From an uncultured Prochlorococcus sp. (GTDB lineage: Bacteria; Cyanobacteriota; Cyanobacteriia; PCC-6307; Cyanobiaceae): a stretch of 32,613 nt of DNA. The DNA is taken from NCBI GenBank assembly GCA_902624785.1, contig CACNYU010000012.1, forward strand, positions 1 through 32,613. Reading direction: 5' to 3'. How positions within the stretch are numbered: position 1 is the stretch's first letter; each line of letters starts with the position of its first letter. This document shows positions 15,442 to 23,779 of this stretch, in pieces. The notes under the pieces are model-generated. The model was not told where the DNA came from. It did no database searches and worked only from the letters and a program-made list of their open reading frames with translations. Both the position numbers and the translations under genes were made by a program.

Positions 15442-15966
15442 ATGAAACATAAAAAACTAAATAGTGAAGGTATGACTCTTCCGGAAGTAGTTTTAGCATT
15501 TTTAATGTTAACTGCTTTTACAGGCATAACAGTCATGGTTACTGCATATACTTCAAGATTTTTTCAACCTCTAAATGAAGAAGCTAAAGAAGAATATATT
15601 AAATCTGAAAAAGAATTAAGTGATAAACTTAATGACAATGCTCGAATAAATAAATCTTTTGATTCGATTATCGAAATTTTCTCTGAGCCAGGTATTAATA
15701 AAAGTTTTATAACTAATTTAAAGTGTACTTCTTTACCATCAATAGAATGGAATATTCCATCAATTGATGCTGAAGCAATACCAAGATCATATAAAATATG
15801 TGTAAAACCAACTTCTCTAGCTGAGAGTAATTACTACGAATTAGCAAATGCTCAAGGAAAACCTGGAATTTATATTCTCTATTCCAAGCCAGAGAATGGG
15901 GTATCAGTTAATTCAACTCCTATAAGGAGGATATTTTGCAGACCAAAGCCTTTTTGTAAATTATGA
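15442..15966 (+). CDS. Minor type IV prepilin
   Basis: The 174-residue protein has a prepilin leader of ten residues ending NSEG, then MTLPEVVLAFLMLTAFTG: cleavage after Gly10, Met at +1 and the conserved Glu at +5 (Glu15), followed by the hydrophobic N-terminal helix. The remainder is a globular domain with several Cys and a basic C-terminus RRIFCRPKPFCKL. Such minor pilins prime or tip the fibre. Met at +1 instead of Phe is tolerated by many prepilin peptidases. It overlaps pilM by 4 bases (ATGA). PilD at 23780 would be the processing enzyme. Confidence 0.85.
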   Translation: MKHKKLNSEGMTLPEVVLAFLMLTAFTGITVMVTAYTSRFFQPLNEEAKEEYIKSEKELSDKLNDNARINKSFDSIIEIFSEPGINKSFITNLKCTSLPSIEWNIPSIDAEAIPRSYKICVKPTSLAESNYYELANAQGKPGIYILYSKPENGVSVNSTPIRRIFCRPKPFCKL

Positions 15967-17555
15967 ACTCAGCGAAAACCTCAAAAAAGAAGCTCAGCGA
16001 ATATCAAGTTGAAGATTTAAAGGAAATCTTTTTAGATGTTGTAAAAAAAATAAGTAGCAAGATTATTTTGCTCGAAATAGGAAATGACTTCATAAATGTA
16101 GGTCTTGCAAAGTCTCAAAAAAATAAACTTTTCATAAAAAAAATTTTTAGGCAATCTCTGCCTGAGGAAGCTTTAGATAAGTCAATACCATCTGATCCAA
16201 TAAGTTTTGGTTTATTCTTAAAACAAATTATTAATGAAAATAATTTTCATACTAAAAGGGTGGCAGTAGTTCTTTCATCAGATGCTTGTTATACAAGATT
16301 AATTGAGATTCCTGAAGATGTTGAGGAAAAAAATTCTATTAACTTTCTTGAAAATCCTAATTCGGGAATTCAAATACCAATTTCTTTAGAAAACTCTGAT
16401 TTTGAAATTCATCTAACTAATCTTCCTAAAAAAGAACATAATAATAAAATTTTTAATAAATATTTTTTAACATCAATACCCAAAAAAAATGTAGACATAG
16501 TTCTTGAATCAATTAATAATGCAAATCTAGAATTATGCTCTATTCAGATGAGTCATATGTGCATTGCTAATTTATTGAAATCAGAAATAAATAAATTAAA
16601 TCAAGATCAACTGATAATTTCAATAGATTTATTGGATGAATTTACTCAATTTGTGATTTTTGATAGAACAGGTCCTTTATTAATTAAAAGATTAGCTTCT
16701 ATTAGAAATTATCCCTCAATAGATGAGATGAAGAAAATTAATATTTTAAATAATGATAAGAGTAAGAATTCTAAAATTAAGAGTACTTCAGAAAACTATC
16801 ATGAGTTATCAAAACTTGATGTAAAAGTGTTATTGAGAGAAATAAAACAAGCATTTAATCACTTTTTAAATGATAATAATTTAGAAAAAAAAGGAAAAAT
16901 ATTTTTATCTGGAAGAAATAGTCAACATAATAATCTTGTTGATTTAATTGGTGGAAATTTAGAGATGGATGTTGCTCTAATTTCTCCCATAAGAAATGAT
17001 TTACTTAAAGAATTTTCATATGATCCCGATCAAATCAACCAATTTTCAATGTCAAGAATTGTTGGTTTAGGTTTAACTTTAATAAAAGATAATACCTTTA
17101 TAGATCATTCCTCAAATAAGGAATTTATAATTAAATATTTCTCTTCTAAAGACTTGAACAAAGATGATAACAATAAAAATATGAAAAATATTGAAAACAA
17201 TAAAAATAATAAAGTAAATAAGATAACTGATTCAATGAATTCTGTGAATCAATTTAATAAGGAAAATCTAAACATAAAAGATAAAGCAGATACAAAAACA
17301 AAAAAAGAGGAAACTAAAAAAGACCTACCACCATTACCAAATCTAAACATAAAAGATAAAGCAAATACAAAAACAAAAAAAGAGGAAACTAAAAAAGACC
17401 TACCACCATTACCAAATCAAAAAAATAATAAAAATCAAAATAATATCAAGAAACCATTTAAACAAAGAGATAAAGTAAATATACAAAAAGATAAAGTTGA
17501 AAGTAAAAAAAATAAATCTTTTAAAATGGATACATCATTTTTGAAAGATGGTTAA
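15963..17555 (+). CDS. pilM: PilM-like pilus assembly ATPase with long charged tail
   Basis: Residues about 30-375 have the PilM/actin-like pattern: IILLEIGNDFINVGLAKSQK at the start, then FGLFLKQIINENNFHTKRVA and VVLSSDACYTRLIEIPEDV, LIISIDLLDEFTQFVIFDR in the middle and GKIFLSGRNSQHNNLVDLIG near the end. PilM is a cytoplasmic ring protein that binds the PilN N-terminus. The C-terminal 150 residues are an Asn/Lys-rich disordered tail holding a 25-residue unit repeated twice (LPPLP ends each unit). This tail is unusual; PilM is normally about 350 residues. It is last in its operon, rather than first as in pilMNOPQ, and converges on pilC with overlapping stop codons. Confidence 0.8.
   Translation: MNSAKTSKKKLSEYQVEDLKEIFLDVVKKISSKIILLEIGNDFINVGLAKSQKNKLFIKKIFRQSLPEEALDKSIPSDPISFGLFLKQIINENNFHTKRVAVVLSSDACYTRLIEIPEDVEEKNSINFLENPNSGIQIPISLENSDFEIHLTNLPKKEHNNKIFNKYFLTSIPKKNVDIVLESINNANLELCSIQMSHMCIANLLKSEINKLNQDQLIISIDLLDEFTQFVIFDRTGPLLIKRLASIRNYPSIDEMKKINILNNDKSKNSKIKSTSENYHELSKLDVKVLLREIKQAFNHFLNDNNLEKKGKIFLSGRNSQHNNLVDLIGGNLEMDVALISPIRNDLLKEFSYDPDQINQFSMSRIVGLGLTLIKDNTFIDHSSNKEFIIKYFSSKDLNKDDNNKNMKNIENNKNNKVNKITDSMNSVNQFNKENLNIKDKADTKTKKEETKKDLPPLPNLNIKDKANTKTKKEETKKDLPPLPNQKNNKNQNNIKKPFKQRDKVNIQKDKVESKKNKSFKMDTSFLKDG
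17265..17414 (+). repeat. 75-bp tandem repeat, two units, in pilM
   Basis: Units 17265-17339 and 17340-17414 differ at a single base (GCAGAT against GCAAAT, Asp to Asn). Each encodes 25 residues, NLNIKDKA(D/N)TKTKKEET followed by KKDLPPLP. Near-identity shows a recent in-frame duplication, so the copy number may vary among strains. Confidence 0.95.
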
Positions 17556-18715
17556 CCCATTTCATTTATTAGACTAAACATTGGTAAATAAAGTGATATG
17601 ACAATAGTACCTACAATTGCTGCAACAACAAAAATAACGGCAGGCTCCATTGCTTTTGTAAGGACGGTTACTGCTTCTTCAACTTCTCTTTTATAGAAGT
17701 TTGCAAGATTTTCTAACATAAAAGAAAGAGCTCCGGTTTCTTCACCTATCTTTATCATTGATATTAATAATCGAGGTATAACTTTTGCTGATTCTAGTGA
17801 TGTACTTAATTCTTGTCCTTGTGTTACTAGAGAGATTGACCTTCTCAATGCAATCTTTATAATTTCGTTGCTAGATGCGTTTATACACCTCTCAATAGCT
17901 TCAACAATAGAAATACCTGAATTTATTAAAGTGCTTAATGTATCAGACATTGAAGCTAGTTCAGATTTTAAAATTAAATCTCCAAACAGAGGAATTTTTA
18001 AAATAAAATTATCAATAATTTTTCTACCAGTTGGAGTTGAATATGTAATATTAAAAAAATATAAGCCAATAAATACAGAAATTGGAGCAATAACGACAAA
18101 ACCTAATGATGTCACTATTCTTGATAAAACTAACATAAATGATGTCAAAGCTGGTAATTCAGCTCCCATGCTTTTAAACATGTCATCAAATGTTGGGACT
18201 ATAAAAATTAAAAGGGCGAGGCTTATAGTTACTGCTAATACAAGAATTGCAATTGGATAAATTAATGCTCCTTTTATTTGTCCTTTTATTTTACTCTGAG
18301 ATTCAACTAAAGAAGCTAATCTCTCTAAAACTTGAGATAATATTCCACCTGCTTCACCCGCCTCAATCAGGCCAATCATTATAGGGGTAAATATTCTAGG
18401 GTAGTTTCCCAGGCTTGATGACAATTCTTCTCCACTTCCAAGCCTTTTGGATACATCAAGTATATTGGCCCCAAACTTTTTGTTAGTCATGTTTTCGGCT
18501 AATAATTCTAGTGCCTGAGAAAGGGGAACTCCACTTTTCAACATTACTGACATTTGCCGAAAGAAAACTAGCAAATCATTTTGAGGAACTTTTAATTTTG
18601 AATTAGGTTCATAATCTAAATGTGATTCTTCTCCAAATACGATACCAAAAACAACTAATGGAGGTTGTCTAGATACCCTTTTTTTTATTAAATTGGAACT
18701 ACCATATTCAACCAT
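17552..18715 (-). CDS. pilC: Type IV pilus inner-membrane platform protein PilC
   Basis: The 387-residue protein of the GspF/PilC family has two T2SSF domains. The first (about residues 45-170) includes FFRQMSVMLKSGVPLSQALE and IEAGEAGGILSQVLERLA; the second (about 245-375) includes LSTLINSGISIVEAIE and IKIGEETGALSFMLENLA. Transmembrane helices lie at about 148-170, 195-220 and 360-380. It forms the rotor-like platform acted on by PilB and PilT. It follows pilT by 2 bases in the pilB-pilT-pilC order common in cyanobacteria. The N-terminal 40 residues are slightly shorter than in many homologues. Confidence 0.93.
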   Translation of the reverse strand: MVEYGSSNLIKKRVSRQPPLVVFGIVFGEESHLDYEPNSKLKVPQNDLLVFFRQMSVMLKSGVPLSQALELLAENMTNKKFGANILDVSKRLGSGEELSSSLGNYPRIFTPIMIGLIEAGEAGGILSQVLERLASLVESQSKIKGQIKGALIYPIAILVLAVTISLALLIFIVPTFDDMFKSMGAELPALTSFMLVLSRIVTSLGFVVIAPISVFIGLYFFNITYSTPTGRKIIDNFILKIPLFGDLILKSELASMSDTLSTLINSGISIVEAIERCINASSNEIIKIALRRSISLVTQGQELSTSLESAKVIPRLLISMIKIGEETGALSFMLENLANFYKREVEEAVTVLTKAMEPAVIFVVAAIVGTIVISLYLPMFSLINEMG

Positions 18716-18717
18716 TT

Positions 18718-19761
18718 TTATAATTTTATTGCTTTTGGATTTGAGGCTTTCCCTAATGCCTCCTCTTTAGTAATTAGACCATCTGCATAAAGATTATTTA
18801 AACATTGTTCAAGTGTATTCATTCCATATTGGCTGCCAGTCTGTAATTGCGAATAAATTTCACTAATTTTTTTTTCTCTAATTAAATTTCCAATCGCAGT
18901 TGTATTAATCATTAATTCATAAGCAAGAGATCTTTTGCCTTTTGTGTTTTTGCATAAAGTTTGAGACATAATACCAGCTAAAGATGTAGATACTTGAAGT
19001 CTCGCTTGCTCTTGTTGATCAGCAGGAAAAACATCAACGATTCTTTCGACGGTTTTTGCTGCAGATGAAGTATGCAAAGTCCCCAATACAAGATGTCCAG
19101 TTTCTGCTGCCGTGATAGCGAGTTGAATAGTTTCTAAATCTCTCATTTCCCCAATATATATAATATCTGGATCTTCTCTTAAAGCTGCTCTTAGAGCAAT
19201 CGAAAATGAATTTGTATCTCTTTTAACTTCTCTTTGATGAATAATTGAATTCTGAGTATGTTTAAAAATAAATTCTATTGGATCTTCAATAGTTAATATG
19301 TGCCTTTGCTGCGTTTCTAAAATGCAATTGATAAATGCAGCTAAGGTTGTTGATTTCCCAGAACCAGTTGGCCCAGTACATAAAACTAAACCTCTATGAA
19401 GTTTTGATAATTCTATAAACGCATTGGGCAACCCTAGATCTTGCCATTTAGGAAGATCATTTGGAAGAAGTCTGAGGGTAAGGCATCTTTTTTCATTCGC
19501 TATATATGCGTTAATTCTTAATCTAGATAATCCTTCCAATCCTATGGAACTATCTAAATCTCCAGTTTGATTATATTCATTAAGTTTTTCTTCACCTAGT
19601 AATTCTAGTAACAATTGATCCATATCATCTGATTCCAATTTTTGGGGACTCACTTTGATCTCTGAGTTTACCCTCACGGCAATTGGGGATTCTTCTTCAA
19701 GATGAATATCCGAGGATCCAGCCTCTATTGCGAAACCTACTATCTCTCTTGCTATTGACAT
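18718..19761 (-). CDS. pilT: Twitching-motility retraction ATPase PilT
   Basis: The 347-residue secretion ATPase has Walker A GPTGSGKSTT (130-139), the Asp-box ILTIEDPIEFIF, Walker B DIIYIGEMRD (199-208) and the His-box TGHLVLGTLHT (221-231). The C-terminal AIGNLIREKK corresponds to the AIRNLIRE motif that is characteristic of PilT and needed for retraction, with Gly in place of the first Arg. There are no zinc-binding Cys pairs, unlike PilB. It powers pilus retraction at the cytoplasmic face of PilC. The gene follows pilB by 10 bases and precedes pilC by 2. Confidence 0.92.
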   Translation of the reverse strand: MSIAREIVGFAIEAGSSDIHLEEESPIAVRVNSEIKVSPQKLESDDMDQLLLELLGEEKLNEYNQTGDLDSSIGLEGLSRLRINAYIANEKRCLTLRLLPNDLPKWQDLGLPNAFIELSKLHRGLVLCTGPTGSGKSTTLAAFINCILETQQRHILTIEDPIEFIFKHTQNSIIHQREVKRDTNSFSIALRAALREDPDIIYIGEMRDLETIQLAITAAETGHLVLGTLHTSSAAKTVERIVDVFPADQQEQARLQVSTSLAGIMSQTLCKNTKGKRSLAYELMINTTAIGNLIREKKISEIYSQLQTGSQYGMNTLEQCLNNLYADGLITKEEALGKASNPKAIKL

Positions 19762-19771
19762 GTTCTTTAAA

Positions 19772-21424
19772 TTAGTCTGATTTGCATACTCTGATGACTT
19801 CAGAAATTGTTGTTAGATGATCTTTAACCAACTCTACACTGTATTGTGTAAGTGTGAGCATTGAATTTTCATTTACAGCTAGATTCTCAATTTCTCTATC
19901 AGTTAAACCATTTGAGATCCCAGCCTGAATCTTCCTATCAAGGAGAAGAAGTTCATATGCTCCTACTCTTCCTTTATAGCCTGAACCTTGGCATTTTTGA
20001 CAAAGAGTATTTTCTCTTTTTCTACTTAATTTTTCCTCAGCTGATAGGGAATTAGCGTACATTATTGGGGTATTCTTTTTAATGTTGAATTCAATGGCTT
20101 CACTATCAGAAACTGGCCTTTTAATTCCGCATCCCGTACATACTTTTCTAAGTAACCTTTGTGCTAGTATTCCTCTTACACTTGCATTTAGTTTATATTT
20201 TGGGACTTCCATATCCAATAACCTTGTTAAGGAACTACATGATGAATTGGCATGAAGGGTAGTAAAAACTAAGTGTCCTGTTTCAGCTGCATCCATTGAG
20301 GACTCTGCTGTTTCAGGATCTCTTGTCTCACCAATGAGTATCACATCAGGATCTTGCCTAAGAAAAGTTCTCAAGATATTAGCAAATGTCTGTCCTTTGG
20401 CTCTATTTACTTGAACTTGGTTAATATCACCACCCATATCATATTCAATAGGATCTTCAGCAGTTACTATATTTGTGTCTCCAGTATCTTTTTCTCTTAA
20501 TGCAGCAGCTAGAGTAGTTGATTTGCCTGATCCTGTTGGCCCAGAAACAATTACGATGCCATTAGTAGAGCTCATTATTTTTCTAAAATTTTTTCTTACA
20601 CTTTCAATATGAATTAAAGTGTCTAAATTTAAAGCAGATGCATCACTATTTAAGATTCTAAGAACCATTTTTTCACCATGCTTCCCTGGAACTGTTGAAC
20701 AACGAAATTCAAGTCTATTACCCTCAAATTTTCTTAAAATTTTCCCATCTTGACTAGCCCTTCTTTCAGCAATATCCATTGAAGCCATGTTTTTTAAGCA
20801 TGCCACTAATTGGATTCCTGGTTTTCTTGACATGGACATAAACTTCTGCATTACTCCATCTTTCCTAACTCTTATTTTGTAACCTTCTTCTCTAGGTTCA
20901 ATATGAATATCAGATACATCATTTTTTCGAGAATTTATTAGTACCATTCCTGCTGCTTTTTGGATTTTGCTTTCCATCATTTCAATAGCCAGATCTAAAC
21001 TATCCTCTTCAACATTTTCTTCGCTATCATCATCGAACTCAAATGAAAAATTATCATCTTCATTGTCAGAAGTTTCTTTAATAGCTTCTAATACAGCATC
21101 CTCATCAAATTGAGATAATTCTATTGATTCTCCTTTTATAAACCTTTCTTCAGAAGCTAAATCTAGAATTTCTTGAATTTCTTCTTGAGATCTTTCAACA
21201 AATTCACATTTAAAACCGGATTGACTCAGCCTTTCTTTTATAGGAGAAGCAATAGTCCCTAAATATGAGTAATTTGCTATGGCTATCTTTATAATTCCTT
21301 CCTTCATAGGTAAGGATGTTTCTTCATACAGAGGAACTACAAAATTATCTCTGCACCACTGAAGGGAGAAAAACCTATCTACTAATTTTCTTACACTTGT
21401 AGGTGTGTATCTAATTTCAGACAT
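19772..21424 (-). CDS. pilB: Pilus extension ATPase PilB (GspE family)
   Basis: The 550-residue protein has an N-terminal GspE/PilB-type region (residues 1-90), an acidic linker at about 108-145, then the ATPase core: SDIHIEPREEGYKIRVRKDG (171-190), Walker A GPTGSGKSTT (295-304), NIVTAEDPIEY, Walker B VILIGETRD (361-369), the His-box TGHLVFTTLHA (382-392) and tetracysteine zinc site CTGC (429, 432) plus CQKC (475, 478). It drives pilus polymerisation. Its start codon directly follows the stop of the large prepilin gene with no spacer, suggesting coupled translation. An acidic linker this strong (EFDDDSEENVEEDSLD) is notable. Confidence 0.95.
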   Translation of the reverse strand: MSEIRYTPTSVRKLVDRFFSLQWCRDNFVVPLYEETSLPMKEGIIKIAIANYSYLGTIASPIKERLSQSGFKCEFVERSQEEIQEILDLASEERFIKGESIELSQFDEDAVLEAIKETSDNEDDNFSFEFDDDSEENVEEDSLDLAIEMMESKIQKAAGMVLINSRKNDVSDIHIEPREEGYKIRVRKDGVMQKFMSMSRKPGIQLVACLKNMASMDIAERRASQDGKILRKFEGNRLEFRCSTVPGKHGEKMVLRILNSDASALNLDTLIHIESVRKNFRKIMSSTNGIVIVSGPTGSGKSTTLAAALREKDTGDTNIVTAEDPIEYDMGGDINQVQVNRAKGQTFANILRTFLRQDPDVILIGETRDPETAESSMDAAETGHLVFTTLHANSSCSSLTRLLDMEVPKYKLNASVRGILAQRLLRKVCTGCGIKRPVSDSEAIEFNIKKNTPIMYANSLSAEEKLSRKRENTLCQKCQGSGYKGRVGAYELLLLDRKIQAGISNGLTDREIENLAVNENSMLTLTQYSVELVKDHLTTISEVIRVCKSD

Positions 21425-22588
21425 TTATGGACACTTACACTGTTTGCTATTGGCTGCAAAATATGGCCAACCTGTATATTCCGGCTGACAGTATCTATTC
21501 CTCTTGAAATTTTTACAACGGGGAGGTACTGGCTTTGGTTTAGGTTTTGGTGGTTTTGGTGGTGGCTTGCCGCAGCTTGTAGTTTTATAGGAAGAAAGTG
21601 AATTATATTCTGAACCATTACATAACCAGACAACTTTACCGCAAGGATCTGGGCCTGGTGATGGACCATATCTATATTGACCTTGTTTTTTAGTCTTTAA
21701 AGCATTTGATCTATCACTTATACATTTTTGTTGTTTTACTTGATTGTCAAAAGCAGTCCATTCTGTTTGGGAAGTAAATTCATTACCTGAATGAAACCAG
21801 TATGGTACCCCCCCGCACTCAGGATCTTTGGTCTCAGATTTGCCATTACTGCTTATACGTTTACTTTTTATTTTTGAGGCTCTCCAATCAAGACATGCTC
21901 TTCCATATTTAGTTTTTAAAGCTTGATCAACTGCCTCAAGAGAATTAACTGGGATACCTTCAAAAGCAAATACTTTTCTAGTGCAACTTTCATTGTCATT
22001 ATCCCAACTAACATTTTCACCACTGCTTGCGGCACCAAGCCAGCTAAGATAGCTTGAAAGACATTGTGATTTAGCCTTCGCTAATGCAGCTAATCGAGCA
22101 AATTCTGCTATTTGAGCCTCTGATAAACCGCAATTTTTACCTGCCCAACCTCTACACGAGTTGAGAAATCTAGGATTACTTGAGGGTGTAGCAGTTTTAA
22201 GAATCTTTCCTTCACTGGTCATTCGAAAATCAAAGGAATAATAATCTTTCTCTTTTTCATCCAAAGGTTTGATTGCTAAGTGAGAACATTTATTTTTATT
22301 ACCATCTATCTGATATCCAAGGGTTTGTAATTTTATATTATCTAATTCATCTGGAGTTGATTTTTCTATAAATTCGACTGGATCAGTAGATATCCTATAC
22401 TTGCCTAAGCAATCAGCGGCATATCCATTCATTATTGCTTTAGCTTCTTCAATTTTATTTAATTTTAAGGATGCCAAAATATTAGGAAATGTGAATGCTC
22501 CTAAAGCTGCTAAACCTGCAATTACTATTATCAGCTCGATTAGGGTAAAGCCTTTATTACAATCTTCTTCGATGTTGGATATTGTCAT
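21425..22588 (-). CDS. Large type IV prepilin with Cys- and Pro-rich C-terminus
   Basis: The 387-residue protein has a 13-residue leader ending NKG, then FTLIELIIVIAGLAALGAF: cleavage after Gly13, Phe at +1, Glu18 at +5. The mature protein is much longer than a typical pilin (150-180 residues). The middle contains Trp/Cys-rich repeats (YLSWLGAA, then CTRKVFAFEGIPVNSLEAVD) and later YWFHSGNEFTSQTEWTAFDN and VWLCNGSEYNSLSSYK. The end is a Pro/Lys hinge PPPKPPKPKPKPVPP followed by a Cys-rich cap. This looks like a tip or adhesin pilin. It opens the pilBTC operon behind its own candidate promoter. Confidence 0.85.
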   Translation of the reverse strand: MTISNIEEDCNKGFTLIELIIVIAGLAALGAFTFPNILASLKLNKIEEAKAIMNGYAADCLGKYRISTDPVEFIEKSTPDELDNIKLQTLGYQIDGNKNKCSHLAIKPLDEKEKDYYSFDFRMTSEGKILKTATPSSNPRFLNSCRGWAGKNCGLSEAQIAEFARLAALAKAKSQCLSSYLSWLGAASSGENVSWDNDNESCTRKVFAFEGIPVNSLEAVDQALKTKYGRACLDWRASKIKSKRISSNGKSETKDPECGGVPYWFHSGNEFTSQTEWTAFDNQVKQQKCISDRSNALKTKKQGQYRYGPSPGPDPCGKVVWLCNGSEYNSLSSYKTTSCGKPPPKPPKPKPKPVPPRCKNFKRNRYCQPEYTGWPYFAANSKQCKCP

Positions 22589-22615
22589 AGTATATCCAAA
22601 TTTGAGCTATTTATA

Positions 22616-22644
22616 ATTATATTATTTATTTTTATTTTATACAA
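22616..22644 (-). promoter_or_regulatory. Candidate sigma-70 promoter for the prepilin-pilBTC operon
   Basis: On the minus strand TTGTAT (22639-22644) and TATAAT (22616-22621) are separated by exactly 17 bases, about 28 bases upstream of the large prepilin start. Surrounding DNA is very AT-rich, so a chance match is possible. Confidence 0.5.
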
Positions 22645-22669
22645 GTAAGTCTATTTATTAGATTGAAAT

Positions 22670-23161
22670 TTATAATTCAAAAATATAATCTTCATTCTCA
22701 AAATTAATAATTAATTTCATTTTTTTAGGATCTATATTTATAACCTTTGCTCCTTTAGGTAATAAAAAAGTATTAACTCCTCCTATGGAATCTGTCGAAA
22801 TAGTACCTGCTCTACCAAGATAACTTACAAAAACATATTTATTAATTTTCGTAGATGCAAAACCTGTTAATTTTAAATCAGAAGTAAAATTTCTAACTTT
22901 ACTTCCTTCTTTAGAAAAAGGATCGATTTTCCCAAATATTACTGAACTTAAAATTTCAGATTTATTCTGATAACTTTTTAATTCATTTTTTGTTTTTGCT
23001 GAACTAGAAATTTCAGGCTTTGAAATTTTTACTGTATTTTTCTTTGTTACTTTAAAATTAGATAAATCAATCTCAAAATTTTCACTTTTACCATTGCAAC
23101 CTGACAAAAGGGAAATTAGAAATATTATTGCAAAAACATTAATTTGAAAAAATTTAGACAT
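22670..23161 (-). CDS. PilP-like lipoprotein
   Basis: The 163-residue protein has a lipoprotein signal peptide with lipobox LLSGC (Cys22), a charged linker, and a C-terminal domain: FGKIDPFSKEG, LKLTGFASTKINKYVFVSYL, then LPKGAKVINIDPKKMKLIIN. The DPF motif followed by a small beta domain with L.GF...K.G matches the PilP layout, which bridges PilNO to the PilQ secretin. That assignment is an inference from lipobox, DPF, size and context. No pilP lies in the pilQNO-M operon, so this would fill the gap. It starts 57 nt after pilA, directly behind a terminator-like hairpin. Confidence 0.7.
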   Translation of the reverse strand: MSKFFQINVFAIIFLISLLSGCNGKSENFEIDLSNFKVTKKNTVKISKPEISSSAKTKNELKSYQNKSEILSSVIFGKIDPFSKEGSKVRNFTSDLKLTGFASTKINKYVFVSYLGRAGTISTDSIGGVNTFLLPKGAKVINIDPKKMKLIINFENEDYIFEL

Positions 23162-23171
23162 TTAAACAAAA

Positions 23172-23196
23172 ATCTCAAGATTATTAATCTTGAGAT
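23172..23196 (-). terminator. Terminator or attenuator between pilA and the PilP-like gene
   Basis: A perfect 11-bp stem (ATCTCAAGATT with AATCTTGAGAT) and 3-nt loop lie 22 nt past the pilA stop and are followed on the minus strand by TTTTTGTTT. The T-run ends only a few bases before the ATG of the PilP-like gene. Leaky termination would give high pilA and low downstream expression. The only SD-like GAG for the PilP-like gene lies in the stem. Confidence 0.85.
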
Positions 23197-23218
23197 AATT
23201 AGAATAATTAATTAACTT

Positions 23219-23704
23219 TTACCAGGTACCAGCTTCTGCGGTAGTATCACCATCCCCATTGCATCCTGGAGCCGTATCATTTGTACAAGTTTTAGCAACT
23301 GCACCTGTTGAGGAGTTCATAATTATTTGAAAATTTGATTCAGTACTTGCTGTGGCTGTAGCAAGAGCGCTGTAGCAAGTATTGGCAGTGCCAACTTGTG
23401 CAATCGTGTAACCTTGATAAGCATTCGCAACTGCGTATGACTGCGCATCAGCAAAATTAGTTGATTTATTGTCTGCTGCTCTTACAACGCATTCTTTGAC
23501 TCCATTTACTAAGCCATTTTTAACAGCAGATGCTCTTGCATTTGCCTGCACACCAACAAAAGCAGGAATAGCAACTGCAGATAAAATTGCAAGTACAGCA
23601 ATTACAACAACAAGCTCAACTAGAGAAAATCCTTCCTCACCTGGTTTAGTATTTAAGACCTTTTGAACTTTTATACTCTTCAAGTAATTTTCTATGATTG
23701 ACAT
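23219..23704 (-). CDS. pilA: Major type IV prepilin PilA
   Basis: The 161-residue prepilin has a 25-residue leader ending PGEEG, then FSLVELVVVIAVLAILSAVA: Phe26 at +1 and Glu30 at +5. The Ala-rich globular domain has a C-terminal Cys pair (CTNDTAPGC) that may form the D-loop disulfide, plus two earlier Cys. The size and small-residue composition fit the main fibre subunit. It has the best promoter seen in the locus and is followed by a terminator, which suggests abundant transcription. No SD sequence is evident before the ATG. PilD, encoded divergently 75 bp away, would cleave the leader. Confidence 0.93.
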   Translation of the reverse strand: MSIIENYLKSIKVQKVLNTKPGEEGFSLVELVVVIAVLAILSAVAIPAFVGVQANARASAVKNGLVNGVKECVVRAADNKSTNFADAQSYAVANAYQGYTIAQVGTANTCYSALATATASTESNFQIIMNSSTGAVAKTCTNDTAPGCNGDGDTTAEAGTW

Positions 23705-23740
23705 GATAATTAAAAATAATTTAAGTTTTATAGTATAAAA

Positions 23741-23769
23741 ATTATATACATTCTGTCTTAAAAGTACAA
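23741..23769 (-). promoter_or_regulatory. Sigma-70-type promoter of pilA
   Basis: On the minus strand TTGTAC (23764-23769) and TATAAT (23741-23746) are spaced by 17 bases, giving a start near 23734 and a leader of about 30 nt. It lies in the 75-bp gap between pilA and pilD, so the two genes share this control region. Confidence 0.7.
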
Positions 23770-23779
23770 GTTTTTTAAC

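Noticed and set aside
17265-17414. Tandem repeat considered as a CRISPR array
   Set aside because: There are only two directly adjacent 75-bp units without spacers, in frame within pilM.
17868-18260. Plus-strand 130-codon frame inside pilC
   Set aside because: It is antisense to conserved PilC sequence and has no domain or ribosome site.
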